From contig OZ253586.1 in assembly GCA_965263155.1 (NCBI GenBank), forward strand, positions 3,100,001 to 3,164,000: a stretch of DNA of 64,000 nt, read 5' to 3'. The position numbers were made by a program, and so were the translations under genes. Each line of letters opens with the position of its first letter. Within the stretch, counting starts at the first letter, position 1. This stretch comes from JAAXIE01 sp965263155 (GTDB taxonomy: Bacteria > Chloroflexota > Dehalococcoidia > Lucifugimonadales > JAAXIE01). Below, in pieces: positions 8,863-17,547 of the stretch. The notes beneath the pieces were generated by a model. The model was not told the origin of the DNA, did not search any database, and was given only the letters and a program-made list of their open reading frames with translations.

Positions 8863-10170
8863 ATGGTGACCAGAGATGAGAATGATCTGTTGACCTGCGT
8901 TGGCGCAGGCACTGCTATGGGCGACCTCTTGCGGCAATACTGGATCCCAGTGGTGCTGTCGAACGAGGTGTCGGCAGGAGACCGCACCAAGCGGGTGCGC
9001 CTGATGGGCGAGGATTTGGTGGTCTTCCGCACCAAGAATGGTCAGCCTGGGCTGATGGCCGAGCACTGCACCCACCGGCGTGCCTCCCTCTACTTCGGCC
9101 GCATCGAAGATTCCTGCCTGCGCTGCGCGTATCACGGCTGGGCTTACGCCTTGGACGGCCAGTGCATCGACATGCCCAACCAAGTAGCAGGTACTAGGTT
9201 CGAGGACAAAGTGCGCCACCCCGCCTACCCCTGTCGCGAGTCAGGAGGGGTCATCTGGGCTTACATGGGTCCAGAGGCCGAGCCCCCGGGCCTCCCTGAC
9301 TTGGAGTGGGCCTTGGTGCCTGCCGATCACTTGCTGGTCACCAAGTTCTTCGCCGAGTGCAATTGGTTGCAGGCCATGGAGGGGGGCATCGACCCCGCCC
9401 ACGTTTCCTTCCTTCACGCCCCGCTGGATACTACTGATGACTCCCAGCTGCGGGAGCTGGACAAGGCCGAAGCAGGGTTCGGGCTCACAATGACCATGGA
9501 GAAGGCCCCCCTTCTTGACGCCTTGGACACCGATTACGGCATGCTAATCGCCGCCGCGCGTAACGCAGGCAACGGTACCCGCTATTGGCGCATCACCCAA
9601 TTCCACATGCCCTTCCACACCATGCCTCCTATTGAGGTACAGGATGACCCCGTCTACCAAGCTCACATTTGGGTACCGTCCGACGATCACAACATGATCA
9701 ACTGGTGCATCACTTGGAGCGCCACTCGCCCCCTCACCGATACCGAGCGCACCGCCATGGTCAACGGCTTGGGAATACACATCCTCGACTACGAGCCAGC
9801 TACTAATCAGGCTTATGGCGACATCCGTCTGAGGTCCAACTACGCAAACGACTACCTGATGGACTGGGAGGCCCACCGCACCAAGGCTTTCTTCGGCATA
9901 CCCGGCGTCGGCGCTCAAGACCGGGCCATCCAAGAGTCTCAGGGGCAAGTCTATGACCGCACCCAAGAGACTCTGGGCACGGCCGATATAGGCTTGGTGC
10001 GGGTGCGACGCCAGCTGGTGAGCGCCGCCCTTGGCCTGCGTGAGGGCACCCCCGCCCCCGGCCTCGATCCGGCCAGCTACCGCATACGCCCCGCCTCCGT
10101 AGTGGTCCCCAGCGAGGCTTCATGGTCCGAAGCAGCAAGAAAGGACCTGGTGTCCCAAGTCACCAGCTAA
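8863..10170 (+). CDS. Rieske aromatic-ring oxygenase, phthalate 4,5-dioxygenase-like alpha subunit
   Basis: 435 residues. The Rieske [2Fe-2S] site is Cys69-x-His71 ... Cys88-x2-His91 within CTHRRAS and CLRCAYHGW. The catalytic domain has the mononuclear-iron ligands in GGIDPAHVSFLH (Asp and two His about residues 170-180). Full length for the single-component phthalate/vanillate-type oxygenases, which need a separate reductase. None is adjacent, so electrons must come from elsewhere. The substrate is unknown; members act on aromatic acids, sterols or other ring compounds. It faces the SDR/hot-dog block across a 370-nt gap that contains a toxin relic. Confidence 0.9.
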   Translation: MVTRDENDLLTCVGAGTAMGDLLRQYWIPVVLSNEVSAGDRTKRVRLMGEDLVVFRTKNGQPGLMAEHCTHRRASLYFGRIEDSCLRCAYHGWAYALDGQCIDMPNQVAGTRFEDKVRHPAYPCRESGGVIWAYMGPEAEPPGLPDLEWALVPADHLLVTKFFAECNWLQAMEGGIDPAHVSFLHAPLDTTDDSQLRELDKAEAGFGLTMTMEKAPLLDALDTDYGMLIAAARNAGNGTRYWRITQFHMPFHTMPPIEVQDDPVYQAHIWVPSDDHNMINWCITWSATRPLTDTERTAMVNGLGIHILDYEPATNQAYGDIRLRSNYANDYLMDWEAHRTKAFFGIPGVGAQDRAIQESQGQVYDRTQETLGTADIGLVRVRRQLVSAALGLREGTPAPGLDPASYRIRPASVVVPSEASWSEAARKDLVSQVTS

Positions 10171-10204
10171 GGGTTCGATGCGAGGTTGGGGCCACTAGCC
10201 TTCC

Positions 10205-10372
10205 AAAGCAAGGTGGCCCAGCATCACCACGGTTGACGATGCTCTGTCGCGCCTATCTGTCCGCGAAGTGGGCATCGGCAGTCACCAAAATCGCGCCGAC
10301 GTGCCACGCCAAGGCATTCTCGGAATCCACTTCCCTGATGAACTACTTGACGGCGACGCTGGCATCCACTAC
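10205..10372 (-). pseudogene. Relic of a PIN-domain (VapC-like) toxin
   Basis: Reading the minus strand from 10372 gives VVDASVAVK, then a TAG at 10343-10345 where family members have Trp, then FIREVDSENALAWHV. It joins directly to AILVTADAHFADR, normally about 70 residues further on. PIN toxins begin with exactly this beta1 Asp motif and end with the (T/S)xDxxF motif, so both ends of a PIN domain are present with the middle deleted. Shifted-frame sequence beyond it reads SSTVVMLGH, like a PIN C-terminus. No antitoxin is recognisable. The rest of the 10171-10543 gap shows nothing else. Confidence 0.6.
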
Positions 10373-10543
10373 GTCTCAACCCGTCGAGGACGTCACCATC
10401 CAACCCATCGATTCTGATCGCATTCACCATGCACCTCAGCGATTACTGACGCCATAATGGCAGTAAATTGCTGGATAGCAGAACACGCCCGGACGCATAC
10501 CGGACAACTAGAAACGATGGGCTGACGCGGTGCAGCGAGCCGT

Positions 10544-11458
10544 TTAGCCCGCCGACGGAGGCAGCGGCGCCGGGTTGTACAACTCCACGCCAATGGTCGC
10601 GGGGAAGACGTTGATAATCTCCTCGACTGTCCAGCGACCGTCCTTGTGGATGGTCTTCACCGGCTCGGGCTCGTTCAGCAGAGCCACCAAGCCCTCGGTC
10701 ACATTGAATATGCGACCGTTGACGTGGGCTGCCTCGTCGGATGCCAGCCATGTCACGAAGGGGGCCACGTCGTCGGCTATGCCCCGTAGCGTTCCGCCGG
10801 GAGCGATGCCCCGGGCCGCCCGAAGTTCACGCGCCTCGTCGGGAATTTCGCCCATCATGCGGGTTGAAGCACTGGGGGAGATGGAGTTGCACGTTGCGCC
10901 GTAGCGTCCCAAGTCGCGGGCTGCCACGCGTGTGAGCCCGGCGATGCCATCCTTGGCCGCGCCATAGTTGGCTTGACCGGAGTTGCCATAGAGACCGGAG
11001 GTGGAGCTAAAGGTGATGAACCGGCCCGAACGCTGCTGCCGGAACACTATGGCCGCGTGCTTCATGATGGTGAATGTGCCCTTGAGGTGGACGGCGATGA
11101 CGTCGTCCCATTCCTGCTCGCTCATGTTGAACAGCATCCTGTCCCGTAGGATGCCGTGGCAGGTCACTACAATATCCAGCCTGCCGAAGCTGTCGATGGC
11201 CGTCTGCACGATCTTCTCGCCAGCCTCCATCGTGACCACCGACTCGTAGCACGCCACAGCCTCGTCGCCAGCCTCCCGGATGAGTGCGACAGTCTGGTCG
11301 GCTTGGGCTACGTCTTGGCCGCTGCCGTCCACGTTCACGCCGGGGTCGACTACGACCACCTTGGCCCCTTCGGCTGCCATGAGCCGCGCCACTCCTTGGC
11401 CGATGCCCCTGCCGGAGCCGGTTACGATTGCTGATTTGCCTTGCAAAACATTAGCCAT
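10544..11458 (-). CDS. Short-chain dehydrogenase/reductase (SDR 1)
   Basis: 304 residues, classical SDR. Cofactor loop GSGRGIGQG (about residues 11-19), a catalytic Ser in TFSSTSG and the Y-x3-K pair in NYGAAKDG (about 165-169). A 55-residue C-terminal extension after the Rossmann core is shared with the neighbouring SDR. The sequence VDPGVNVDGSGQDVAQADQT resembles the SDR part of multifunctional 3-hydroxyacyl-CoA dehydrogenases (HSD17B4-like), so oxidation of a 3-hydroxyacyl-CoA is plausible next to hot-dog hydratases. It lies downstream of its paralogue with a 125-nt gap on the same strand. Confidence 0.85.
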   Translation of the reverse strand: MANVLQGKSAIVTGSGRGIGQGVARLMAAEGAKVVVVDPGVNVDGSGQDVAQADQTVALIREAGDEAVACYESVVTMEAGEKIVQTAIDSFGRLDIVVTCHGILRDRMLFNMSEQEWDDVIAVHLKGTFTIMKHAAIVFRQQRSGRFITFSSTSGLYGNSGQANYGAAKDGIAGLTRVAARDLGRYGATCNSISPSASTRMMGEIPDEARELRAARGIAPGGTLRGIADDVAPFVTWLASDEAAHVNGRIFNVTEGLVALLNEPEPVKTIHKDGRWTVEEIINVFPATIGVELYNPAPLPPSAG

Positions 11459-11583
11459 CTCAGGTCAGCCCTCAAATCTCACTCGTATTGATTGATTGTG
11501 GTCGATAGATGCCAGTCCATTCCGACCGGATTATTCAGCGTCCAGCGGACGTGGTCGGCAGCAATGGAACAGGCCATAACACC

Positions 11584-12504
11584 CTACTGTCTAGGCGGTT
11601 GCGCTGGGGCGGCGTTGTAGATGTCTCTGGTCAGGTATTCTCTGGCTTGGGGAGCCAGTGTCTCTAGGTCCCACCCACCTTCGTGATAGATGGAGCGTGC
11701 CGGCCGTGGCTGGGACATTAGCGACACCTGCCCACCATAAACCAAAAACGTCTGACCGTTGACGTTGGCAGAATAGTCACTGGCTAGGAAAGCCACGAAG
11801 GGCGCCACGTCGTCGGGGTCGTTTTCGAGTTCCCCCTCCGTGATGGCGGCCACGCCTCCGCGTGCCCGGGCCTCCCGGGCTGAATCCGGAACGGCCGCCA
11901 CCATTCGGGTGGAGGCCCGTGGTGCGATGGCGTTGGCCGTGACGCCATAGCGCCCCATGTCCTTGGCTGCTACTTTAGTGAAGCCAGCGATGCCCGACTT
12001 GGCGGCCCCGTAGTTGGCCTGACCTGAGTTGCCTACCAGCCCGGATTCTGAGCTGAAGGTGATGATGCGGCCCGAACGCTGCTGCCGGAACAGGATGCAG
12101 GCGTTCTTGACGACGGTGAAGGTGCCCTTCAGGTGTACCGCGATGACGTCGTCCCACTCCTGCTCGGTCATGTTGAATATCATGCGGTCGCGCAGGATGC
12201 CGTGGCAGGTGACCACGATGTCCAGCTTGCCAAAGTTGTCGATGGCCGTCTGCACGATTTTCTCGCCAGCTTCCATGGTGACCACTGACTCGTAGCAGGG
12301 CACGGCATCGCCACCGGCCGCCCGGATGATCCCCACCGTTTCGTCGGCTTGGGATACGTCTTGGCCCGAGCCGTCCACGTTCACTCCGGGGTCGACCACC
12401 ACCACTCTGGCGCCCTCGGCCGCCAACTGTTTGGCCACCCCACGTCCGATGCCCCTGCCGGCCCCGGTAACGATGGCCACTTTATCCAACAAGATGTCTG
12501 CCAT
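11584..12504 (-). CDS. Short-chain dehydrogenase/reductase (SDR 2)
   Basis: 306 residues, a clear paralogue of the next SDR downstream: same GAGRGIGRG cofactor loop, VDPGVNVDGSGQDV segment, FSSESG Ser and NYGAAKSG Tyr/Lys, differing mainly in the substrate loop (residues 195-225) and tail. Tandem duplication followed by divergence of the substrate region suggests two related but distinct alcohol or hydroxyacyl substrates. A GGAGGGAAC ribosome-binding site precedes the ATG. Inferred to act after the hot-dog dehydratase encoded 72 nt upstream. Confidence 0.85.
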   Translation of the reverse strand: MADILLDKVAIVTGAGRGIGRGVAKQLAAEGARVVVVDPGVNVDGSGQDVSQADETVGIIRAAGGDAVPCYESVVTMEAGEKIVQTAIDNFGKLDIVVTCHGILRDRMIFNMTEQEWDDVIAVHLKGTFTVVKNACILFRQQRSGRIITFSSESGLVGNSGQANYGAAKSGIAGFTKVAAKDMGRYGVTANAIAPRASTRMVAAVPDSAREARARGGVAAITEGELENDPDDVAPFVAFLASDYSANVNGQTFLVYGGQVSLMSQPRPARSIYHEGGWDLETLAPQAREYLTRDIYNAAPAQPPRQ

Positions 12505-12576
12505 TAAGGTTCCCTCCTGACCGATACGATGCGGTCATGCAACAGATATTGCTAGAATCGCTATGGAACGGCTGGA

Positions 12577-13005
12577 CTACTCCCGTGAGGGCAGCTGTAC
12601 AGTAGCCCGACCCGGGGTGGTGGTCTGCCCTTCGCTGTCTTCTACCCAGATATCGCAGTCAACCAGATGGCGTCCCTCTTCCACGTACTTGCGGGTCACG
12701 TTGCCCTTGCAGTAGAGGGGCTTGCCCGGCTGGTCCATGCCCCGGTACTGGCAACTCAGCCTACGCAGGGTGCCACCCTCGCCGATCCAGTCGGTTATCA
12801 GTTGCCCTAGGAAGGCGTTCTTGAGGGCGCCGTGGAGGATGGGGCCCGGCAGGTTGTTGCCCATGGCGAAATCCTTGTCGTAATGGATTTCGTAGAAATC
12901 GCCCGAAGCCCCGGCATACCGCACCAACTGCCGTGTGGTGGGATTCTTCACCAAGGTGGGCACATCCATCCCCTCTTCAACGTCTTGCCAGTGCAACTGT
13001 GCCAT
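12577..13005 (-). CDS. MaoC-type hot-dog hydratase/dehydratase (catalytic half)
   Basis: About 142 residues, single hot-dog fold. It has the hydratase signature around YAGASGDFYEIHYDKDFA with the Asp and His of the R-specific enoyl-CoA hydratase dyad kept; the usual Asn-Pro is replaced by Tyr-Glu. The start is the ATG at 13005, preceded by GGGAGG six nt upstream; longer reading into 13029-13212 looks non-coding and crosses a palindromic repeat. Together with the hot-dog gene upstream (13212-13670), which lacks the His, it probably forms a heteromer like HadA/HadB or ChsH1/ChsH2. Likely role: hydration of an enoyl-CoA in the same pathway as the SDRs. Confidence 0.8.
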   Translation of the reverse strand: MAQLHWQDVEEGMDVPTLVKNPTTRQLVRYAGASGDFYEIHYDKDFAMGNNLPGPILHGALKNAFLGQLITDWIGEGGTLRRLSCQYRGMDQPGKPLYCKGNVTRKYVEEGRHLVDCDIWVEDSEGQTTTPGRATVQLPSRE

Positions 13006-13121
13006 CACGGCCTCCCGTATTGTCTCCATAAAGCATAGCAAATTAAGCTCGCCGCGGTGCGACCTTCTGCACCAGCAACCGTCGCTACTATCGAGCGGCA
13101 TTGGGTCTTTAGCCACCCGGC

Positions 13122-13146
13122 ACTCCCGCCCAAGCGGGAATCCACG
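13122..13146. repeat. REP-like palindrome
   Basis: CTCCCGC-CCAA-GCGGGAAT followed by CCACG: a diverged member of the same palindrome family seen at 36122 and 48126 (inverted repeat with a short loop, followed by the TCCA tail). Confidence 0.5.
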
Positions 13147-13182
13147 GCCCTCGCCATTCGTCAAGCCACTGCACAGACCAAC

Positions 13183-13203
13183 GGTCCCGCCTTTAACGGG
13201 ACC
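13183..13203. terminator. Hairpin between the two hot-dog genes
   Basis: GGTCCCG (13183-13189), a 7-nt loop and CGGGACC (13197-13203) form a perfect 7-bp stem just 3' of the 13212-13670 gene. No U-run follows, so it may attenuate or stabilise rather than terminate. Confidence 0.35.
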
Positions 13204-13211
13204 TAGGGGCA

Positions 13212-13670
13212 CTAGTATCGAATGAGTGTCGACGTTTGCGTCGCCACCACTTGGTCCAACTGGTTGGTGTAGGTCGTGACAGTGGATACGAATATCATCG
13301 GCCCAAGCCGTCCCGCCCTCTCCGATACGTCGGTCACCCGGTTAATGGCCGTGATGTGGTCCCCGGCCCGCACCGGCTCGAAGTATTCCCAGTCGCTGCC
13401 CCCGTCCAGCACCCGCTGGAACTGCTCTTCGAAGGGCAGCTCCATCCGTTCCGTTCGCAGGTTACGCAGGAAGGTAGGCGTGGCGATGATGCCACCGTAT
13501 CGGCTGCGTCGAGCCGACACTTCGTCGGTCCATAGGGGGTTGGGGTCTTCAATGGCTTCGGAGAACCGGGCAATCGCCCCCTTCTCAACCTCTACGGTAA
13601 CGGGCGCCGATTCCGTGCCAACAGCCCGGCTGCGAATCTCGTCGGTGATGATGGGTCCTTGGGAGGTCAA
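13212..13670 (-). CDS. MaoC-like hot-dog protein, FAS1-type dehydratase N-domain (non-catalytic half)
   Basis: About 152 residues of the MaoC_dehydratase N-terminal type. The position of the catalytic motif reads FSEAIEDPNPLW, with Trp where an active MaoC has His, so this half should be non-catalytic and serve acyl-chain binding. A catalytic partner follows on the same strand (12577-13005). The start is ambiguous: TTG at 13670 with GGGTGG 5 nt upstream is preferred over the TTG at 13688. A 206-nt gap with a hairpin and a REP-like palindrome separates the two halves. Confidence 0.75.
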   Translation of the reverse strand: MTSQGPIITDEIRSRAVGTESAPVTVEVEKGAIARFSEAIEDPNPLWTDEVSARRSRYGGIIATPTFLRNLRTERMELPFEEQFQRVLDGGSDWEYFEPVRAGDHITAINRVTDVSERAGRLGPMIFVSTVTTYTNQLDQVVATQTSTLIRY

Positions 13671-13924
13671 GTTGCCACCCTTCAGCAAGTTATACGTTAG
13701 CGAATGTGCGTCCGCAGTTTACGAACGCCCGCAAAGGGGTGTCAAGGCGGCGTGCGTCAGGCCACGGTAGGCCGCGTAGGTCGTCGATCTTTCCGCATGT
13801 CGCTTCGGATGGCTAGGTCACTGCATCCGCCGAAACCCAGTATTTTTGATGCTTCGAATAGCTAGGCAACTACAGCCACAGTGGGTCTATCCTGTCTCAC
13901 TTGGCTCATAGGGGGCGTACAGAA

Positions 13925-14014
13925 ATGGACTTGGCGAGCTGGGGACTGGCTATCGTCGGATTGCTGGCCGTGTTTGGCCTAGTGTTCGCCTTGGGGTCCA
14001 TGTATGGCCGCTAG
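13925..14014 (+). CDS. Putative 29-residue single-span membrane peptide
   Basis: A short reading frame, MDLASWGLAIVGLLAVFGLV followed by FALGSMYGR, starts at an ATG preceded by AGGGGGCG. It is almost wholly one hydrophobic helix with a positively charged end. The good ribosome-binding site and clean helix make it a credible small membrane protein, but no homologue is recognised. It lies just before the displaced uvrD fragment. Confidence 0.4.
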   Translation: MDLASWGLAIVGLLAVFGLVFALGSMYGR

Positions 14015-14031
14015 CTGAGTCACCACACATC

Positions 14032-14149
14032 TTACAGCTTCTGCAGGGGAGCCATCCCCAGCAACAGCTTCTTGATGCCTGCGTTTTCGAAGCTGACGGT
14101 GGCCTGTACGTCGCCCGACGGCGACTACGCAGTTGATGACCATACCCCA
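14032..14149 (-). pseudogene. Displaced second copy of the uvrD 3' end
   Basis: 118 nt match 15359-15475, the last codons of uvrD/pcrA including its stop, in the same orientation. The first 32 nt are identical; the rest carries about a dozen differences, mostly transitions at third codon positions, and one extra base in the GGG near 14115 that shifts the frame. The remaining codons would encode the C-terminal ...GIKKLLLGMAPLQK-stop. The silent pattern implies it diverged while still part of a working gene. Confidence 0.85.
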
Positions 14150-14238
14150 TCGAAATCCATCCGTTGACGGCCTCCCTTTGGCGCAAGACAATTGTGCTAT
14201 TCCTTGGAGAAGGACGTAAGCGGAATAAGGGGTGCACG

Positions 14239-15276
14239 ATGGCTATCTCTATCGATGAGATGTTGGACACTCTCAGCTTTGCCGGAGCCGAAATGGTGAA
14301 CGGAAATGCCAACCACGGCCCAATGGCTTCGGAAGCGCTGTTCGCGCTCGGCAGGGACGAAGCCGTGCTGCCTTGGGTGGAGGGTTACAGAAACCGATTG
14401 GTGGACCGTCCGTCCCCGTCTATTGCCATCCCGCGTGCGGACTGGATGGAGTATCTGGGGGCCCGAGACAGGTTGGGAGATTGGATACAGTTTTTCGAGA
14501 GAGAATTGGCAGAGATGCCGTGGCAGGAGGCAGTACGGCAATGGGTCCCACGGTTGGCGCCAGCGATTATGTCCGCGGCCACCCATGGTCTCATACGTAC
14601 TAGCCACGCAGCGCGGAGCCTTTCCTCTGTAGAAACACCCCAGCGTAAGTACGAGCTGGCCCAAGGCTTGGGTTATTGGGCCGCCCGCTACTACGCTCTG
14701 CCGGGCGAACCCTCGGTGGCGAATGCGGGTCAAACCCCCAAGGCTGCCCTGGCCCGCGTAGACCGGCTGCACACCCTCGATTTCGACGGCACGGGTCCGA
14801 TCATCGACCAGATTAAGGGGCTCGAAGACCAACCAGAGTTCGCATCGGCCATCGACCTTGCGGATGCGGGCGGCGATATATCGGGCTTCATTTCCAATCT
14901 CACCGAGACCTTCGCCGGAATTTATCTGGCCAACACCAAGAACTTGGTGGCCTTCGTTCATACCGTCACGGCCCCCAGTGCGCTGAGGATGTTGGCGCCC
15001 TATCTGGATGAAGACGACACCCGCCAAGCCGCGCGGTACGCTTGGCAATCCTGCGCGGCAATCTATTCCTGGTATTCAACGGTGCCGCCTCAAGACAATG
15101 CTGGACTGGAGCCCCCGGCGGAGAACCGGGAAGAACTCATCGACCGGGCTGTGGCAGCAGGCGGCGCTCATTCAATAAAGTTCACTGAGGCATGCCTGCG
15201 CGAGTACGCCCTGAATCCCAGTCCCGTGTATCTGCTGGCGGCTCGAGACGTGACTGAGCGGGTGGGACCGGTTTAA
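14239..15276 (+). CDS. Questin-oxidase-like protein (AflY/DUF4243 family)
   Basis: 345 residues. Family features are NANHGPMASEALFALG near residue 30, HGLIRTSHAARSL near 120 and ELAQGLGYWAARYYALP near 145, recognised as the questin oxidase-like family. The fungal founding members are Baeyer-Villiger-type oxygenases of polyketide pathways that need no obvious flavin motif; bacterial members are uncharacterised. The ATG at 14239 has AAGGGG 6 nt upstream; an earlier in-frame ATG at 14164 lacks support. It is the only gene between the two uvrD 3' ends and points against uvrD, suggesting arrival by insertion. The substrate is unknown. Confidence 0.75.
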   Translation: MAISIDEMLDTLSFAGAEMVNGNANHGPMASEALFALGRDEAVLPWVEGYRNRLVDRPSPSIAIPRADWMEYLGARDRLGDWIQFFERELAEMPWQEAVRQWVPRLAPAIMSAATHGLIRTSHAARSLSSVETPQRKYELAQGLGYWAARYYALPGEPSVANAGQTPKAALARVDRLHTLDFDGTGPIIDQIKGLEDQPEFASAIDLADAGGDISGFISNLTETFAGIYLANTKNLVAFVHTVTAPSALRMLAPYLDEDDTRQAARYAWQSCAAIYSWYSTVPPQDNAGLEPPAENREELIDRAVAAGGAHSIKFTEACLREYALNPSPVYLLAARDVTERVGPV

Positions 15277-15358
15277 GGCAAGACAAAAGAAACCGGGGAC
15301 AAGCTGGTAAGCGCGCTGACACCAAACGGGGGCCCTTAGGTCCCTTCCTCTGATGCCT

Positions 15359-17524
15359 TTACAGCTTCTGCAGGGGAGCCATCCCCAGCAGAAGCTTCCT
15401 GATGCCCGCATTTTCGAAGCTGACGGTAGCTTGCACATCGCCGTTAGCGACCACGCAGTTGATGACCATGCCCTCGCCGAACATCTTGTGCAGCACCTTG
15501 TCTCCTGGCTTGAGCTCGATCTCCGGCTCGGCGGGTGCGGCTGGGGCCCACGACCCCCATGCCGGGCTTGGTTGCTGTTGGGGCCGTTCGGGGGCCTGCA
15601 CCAAGTGGCGGGGGATGTCCTGCAGGAAGCGGGATGGGATGGATGGCCCGCCGTTGTACCCACCACGGCGAAAAGAGCGGACCAGAAAGACGCGGTCCTT
15701 GGCGCGGGTGATGCCCACGTAGCACAGGCGGCGCTCCTCCGCCATCTGTGCCTCGTCATCCATTGATCGGATGTGCGGCAGCAACCCCTCCTCCATGCCC
15801 ACGAGAAACACCACAGGAAACTCCAACCCCTTGGCTTGGTGCAGGGTGATGAGTGTCATCCCCTCATCACCAGCCTCATAGTTGTCCACATCCGCCACCA
15901 AGGCGAACCGCTCCAACAGGGAAAGGAGACCCTCGGGCGGGTCTTGGTCCTCGAACTCTTGGGCTACAGCCCGCAACTCCATCACGTTTTCCCATCGCTC
16001 GTCAGGTTCCTCTACCTTCTCCTGCAGGTATTCGCGGTACTTGATGCGCTCCACCAGTGAGTCCAGCAGGTCCACCACGTCCACCTGTCGGCTGAGGTCT
16101 GCTAGGTCGTGGATGAGCTGGTAGAAGCTTTTCAGCGTAGCGGTGGCCCGTGCGCCTACTGGACTTGTCGCCTCGCCGTTGGCCATCTGCTGGATGGCGG
16201 TGAAGACGGGGACGTCTTGGTGCGCCGCCCACCGCTCCAAGTCTTCAAGGGAGCGTTGGCCGAAGCCACGGGGAGGCGTATTAATCACCCGCCTCAGGCT
16301 CACCGCGTCGTTGGGATTGGCCAACAGACGCAGATAGCACATGAGGTCCTTGACCTCTTTGCGCTGATAGAAGCGAGTCCCTCCCACCAACCGGTAGTGC
16401 ATTCCCCGACGCAGGCAGGCCTCCTCCAAGGGCCGCGACTGCGCGTTGATGCGGTACATCACGGCGCAGTCCCGGGCCGCTACCCCCTCCTCTCTCTGCA
16501 GGCGGGCCACCTGCCCCACCACGAAGTCGGCTTCCTCCTCCGGAGTGTGTGCCTCGGTGGCGATGATGGGCACACCCTCCCCCCGGCTGGTGCTAAGCTC
16601 CTTGCGCAAAGACATCAAGTTGCCAGCGATGATGCCTTGGGCGGCGGAGAGAATGTTGCCCGTGGAGCGGTAGTTCTCGACAAGGTTCACCGTCTTGGCA
16701 TCGGGGTAGTCGTTCTGGAAGCTCAGGATGTTCCGTATGTCGGCATTGCGCCACGCATAAATGGACTGGTCTGGGTCCCCCACCACGCAGATATTCCGGT
16801 GGCCACCCGCCATCTGTTTGGCCAACTGGTACTGCACCACATTAGTGTCTTGGAACTCATCGATCATCACGTACTGGAAGCGCGTCTGATACCGCTCCAG
16901 CGCGTCTGCGTCTTGCCGAAACAGTTGTACCGCTTTCAGCAGCAGGTCATCGAAGTCCACGGCATTGTTGCGGTTCAGCAACTCCTCGTAGCGCTGGTAG
17001 GCCCTCGAGGCCCGCTCCTCGAAGTAGTTGGCTGGGTTGAGCGCCAAAGCCCGGGGATCGACCATGGTGCTCTTGGCCTTGGAGATGACCCCTTGCACCG
17101 CGCGCCTAGGGAAGCGCTTGCTGTCGAGGTCGGCCATCTCGATGGCCTCCTTCAGCACACTGCCTTGGTCGTCGTCGTCGTAAATGGTGAAGCCTGGGTC
17201 CAAACCGATATGATGCCCGTCCCGGCGCAACACGCGCACACAGAAGGAATGGAAAGTGGACATGCTGACCTGTTCGGCTTCAGGCCCAGCCAGCCGGTCG
17301 AGACGCTCCCGCATCTCCCGGGCTGCCCGGTTGGTGAAGGTGACGGCTAGGATTTGATAAGGCCGGATGCCATGGCCGCCCATCAAGTAGGCAACGCGGT
17401 GAGTGATGACCCGCGTCTTGCCGCTGCCTGGGCCCGCGACGATAAGCAGCGGACCCTCGGTGGTCTCCACTGCTTCACGCTGCGCCGGGTTCAGTTCGTC
17501 CAGTGAGCTTCGTAGTGAGGTCAA
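15359..17524 (-). CDS. pcrA: UvrD/PcrA-family DNA helicase
   Basis: 721 residues, superfamily 1A 3'-5' helicase for nucleotide-excision and mismatch repair and for clearing recombination intermediates. Q motif LNPAQREAV (11-19), Walker A AGPGSGKT (31-38), Walker B VMIDEFQDTN, motif III GDPDQSIYAWRNAD, motif V TLHQAKGLEFPVVF and motif VI YVGITRAKD are all present. The C-terminal Tudor-like domain GDKVLHKMFGEGMV is typical of PcrA. TTG or nearby start at 17524. The last 117 nt exist in a second, decayed copy at 14032. Divergent from acs; TGTCGGC-containing repeats lie in the shared upstream region. Confidence 0.93.
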   Translation of the reverse strand: MTSLRSSLDELNPAQREAVETTEGPLLIVAGPGSGKTRVITHRVAYLMGGHGIRPYQILAVTFTNRAAREMRERLDRLAGPEAEQVSMSTFHSFCVRVLRRDGHHIGLDPGFTIYDDDDQGSVLKEAIEMADLDSKRFPRRAVQGVISKAKSTMVDPRALALNPANYFEERASRAYQRYEELLNRNNAVDFDDLLLKAVQLFRQDADALERYQTRFQYVMIDEFQDTNVVQYQLAKQMAGGHRNICVVGDPDQSIYAWRNADIRNILSFQNDYPDAKTVNLVENYRSTGNILSAAQGIIAGNLMSLRKELSTSRGEGVPIIATEAHTPEEEADFVVGQVARLQREEGVAARDCAVMYRINAQSRPLEEACLRRGMHYRLVGGTRFYQRKEVKDLMCYLRLLANPNDAVSLRRVINTPPRGFGQRSLEDLERWAAHQDVPVFTAIQQMANGEATSPVGARATATLKSFYQLIHDLADLSRQVDVVDLLDSLVERIKYREYLQEKVEEPDERWENVMELRAVAQEFEDQDPPEGLLSLLERFALVADVDNYEAGDEGMTLITLHQAKGLEFPVVFLVGMEEGLLPHIRSMDDEAQMAEERRLCYVGITRAKDRVFLVRSFRRGGYNGGPSIPSRFLQDIPRHLVQAPERPQQQPSPAWGSWAPAAPAEPEIELKPGDKVLHKMFGEGMVINCVVANGDVQATVSFENAGIRKLLLGMAPLQKL

Positions 17525-17547
17525 GCCAAGAATCCTACCTTGAATTG

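Noticed and set aside
16109..17350. 413-codon open frame on the plus strand opposite pcrA
   Set aside because: It is the antisense shadow of a conserved helicase; no ribosome-binding site and no recognisable domain.
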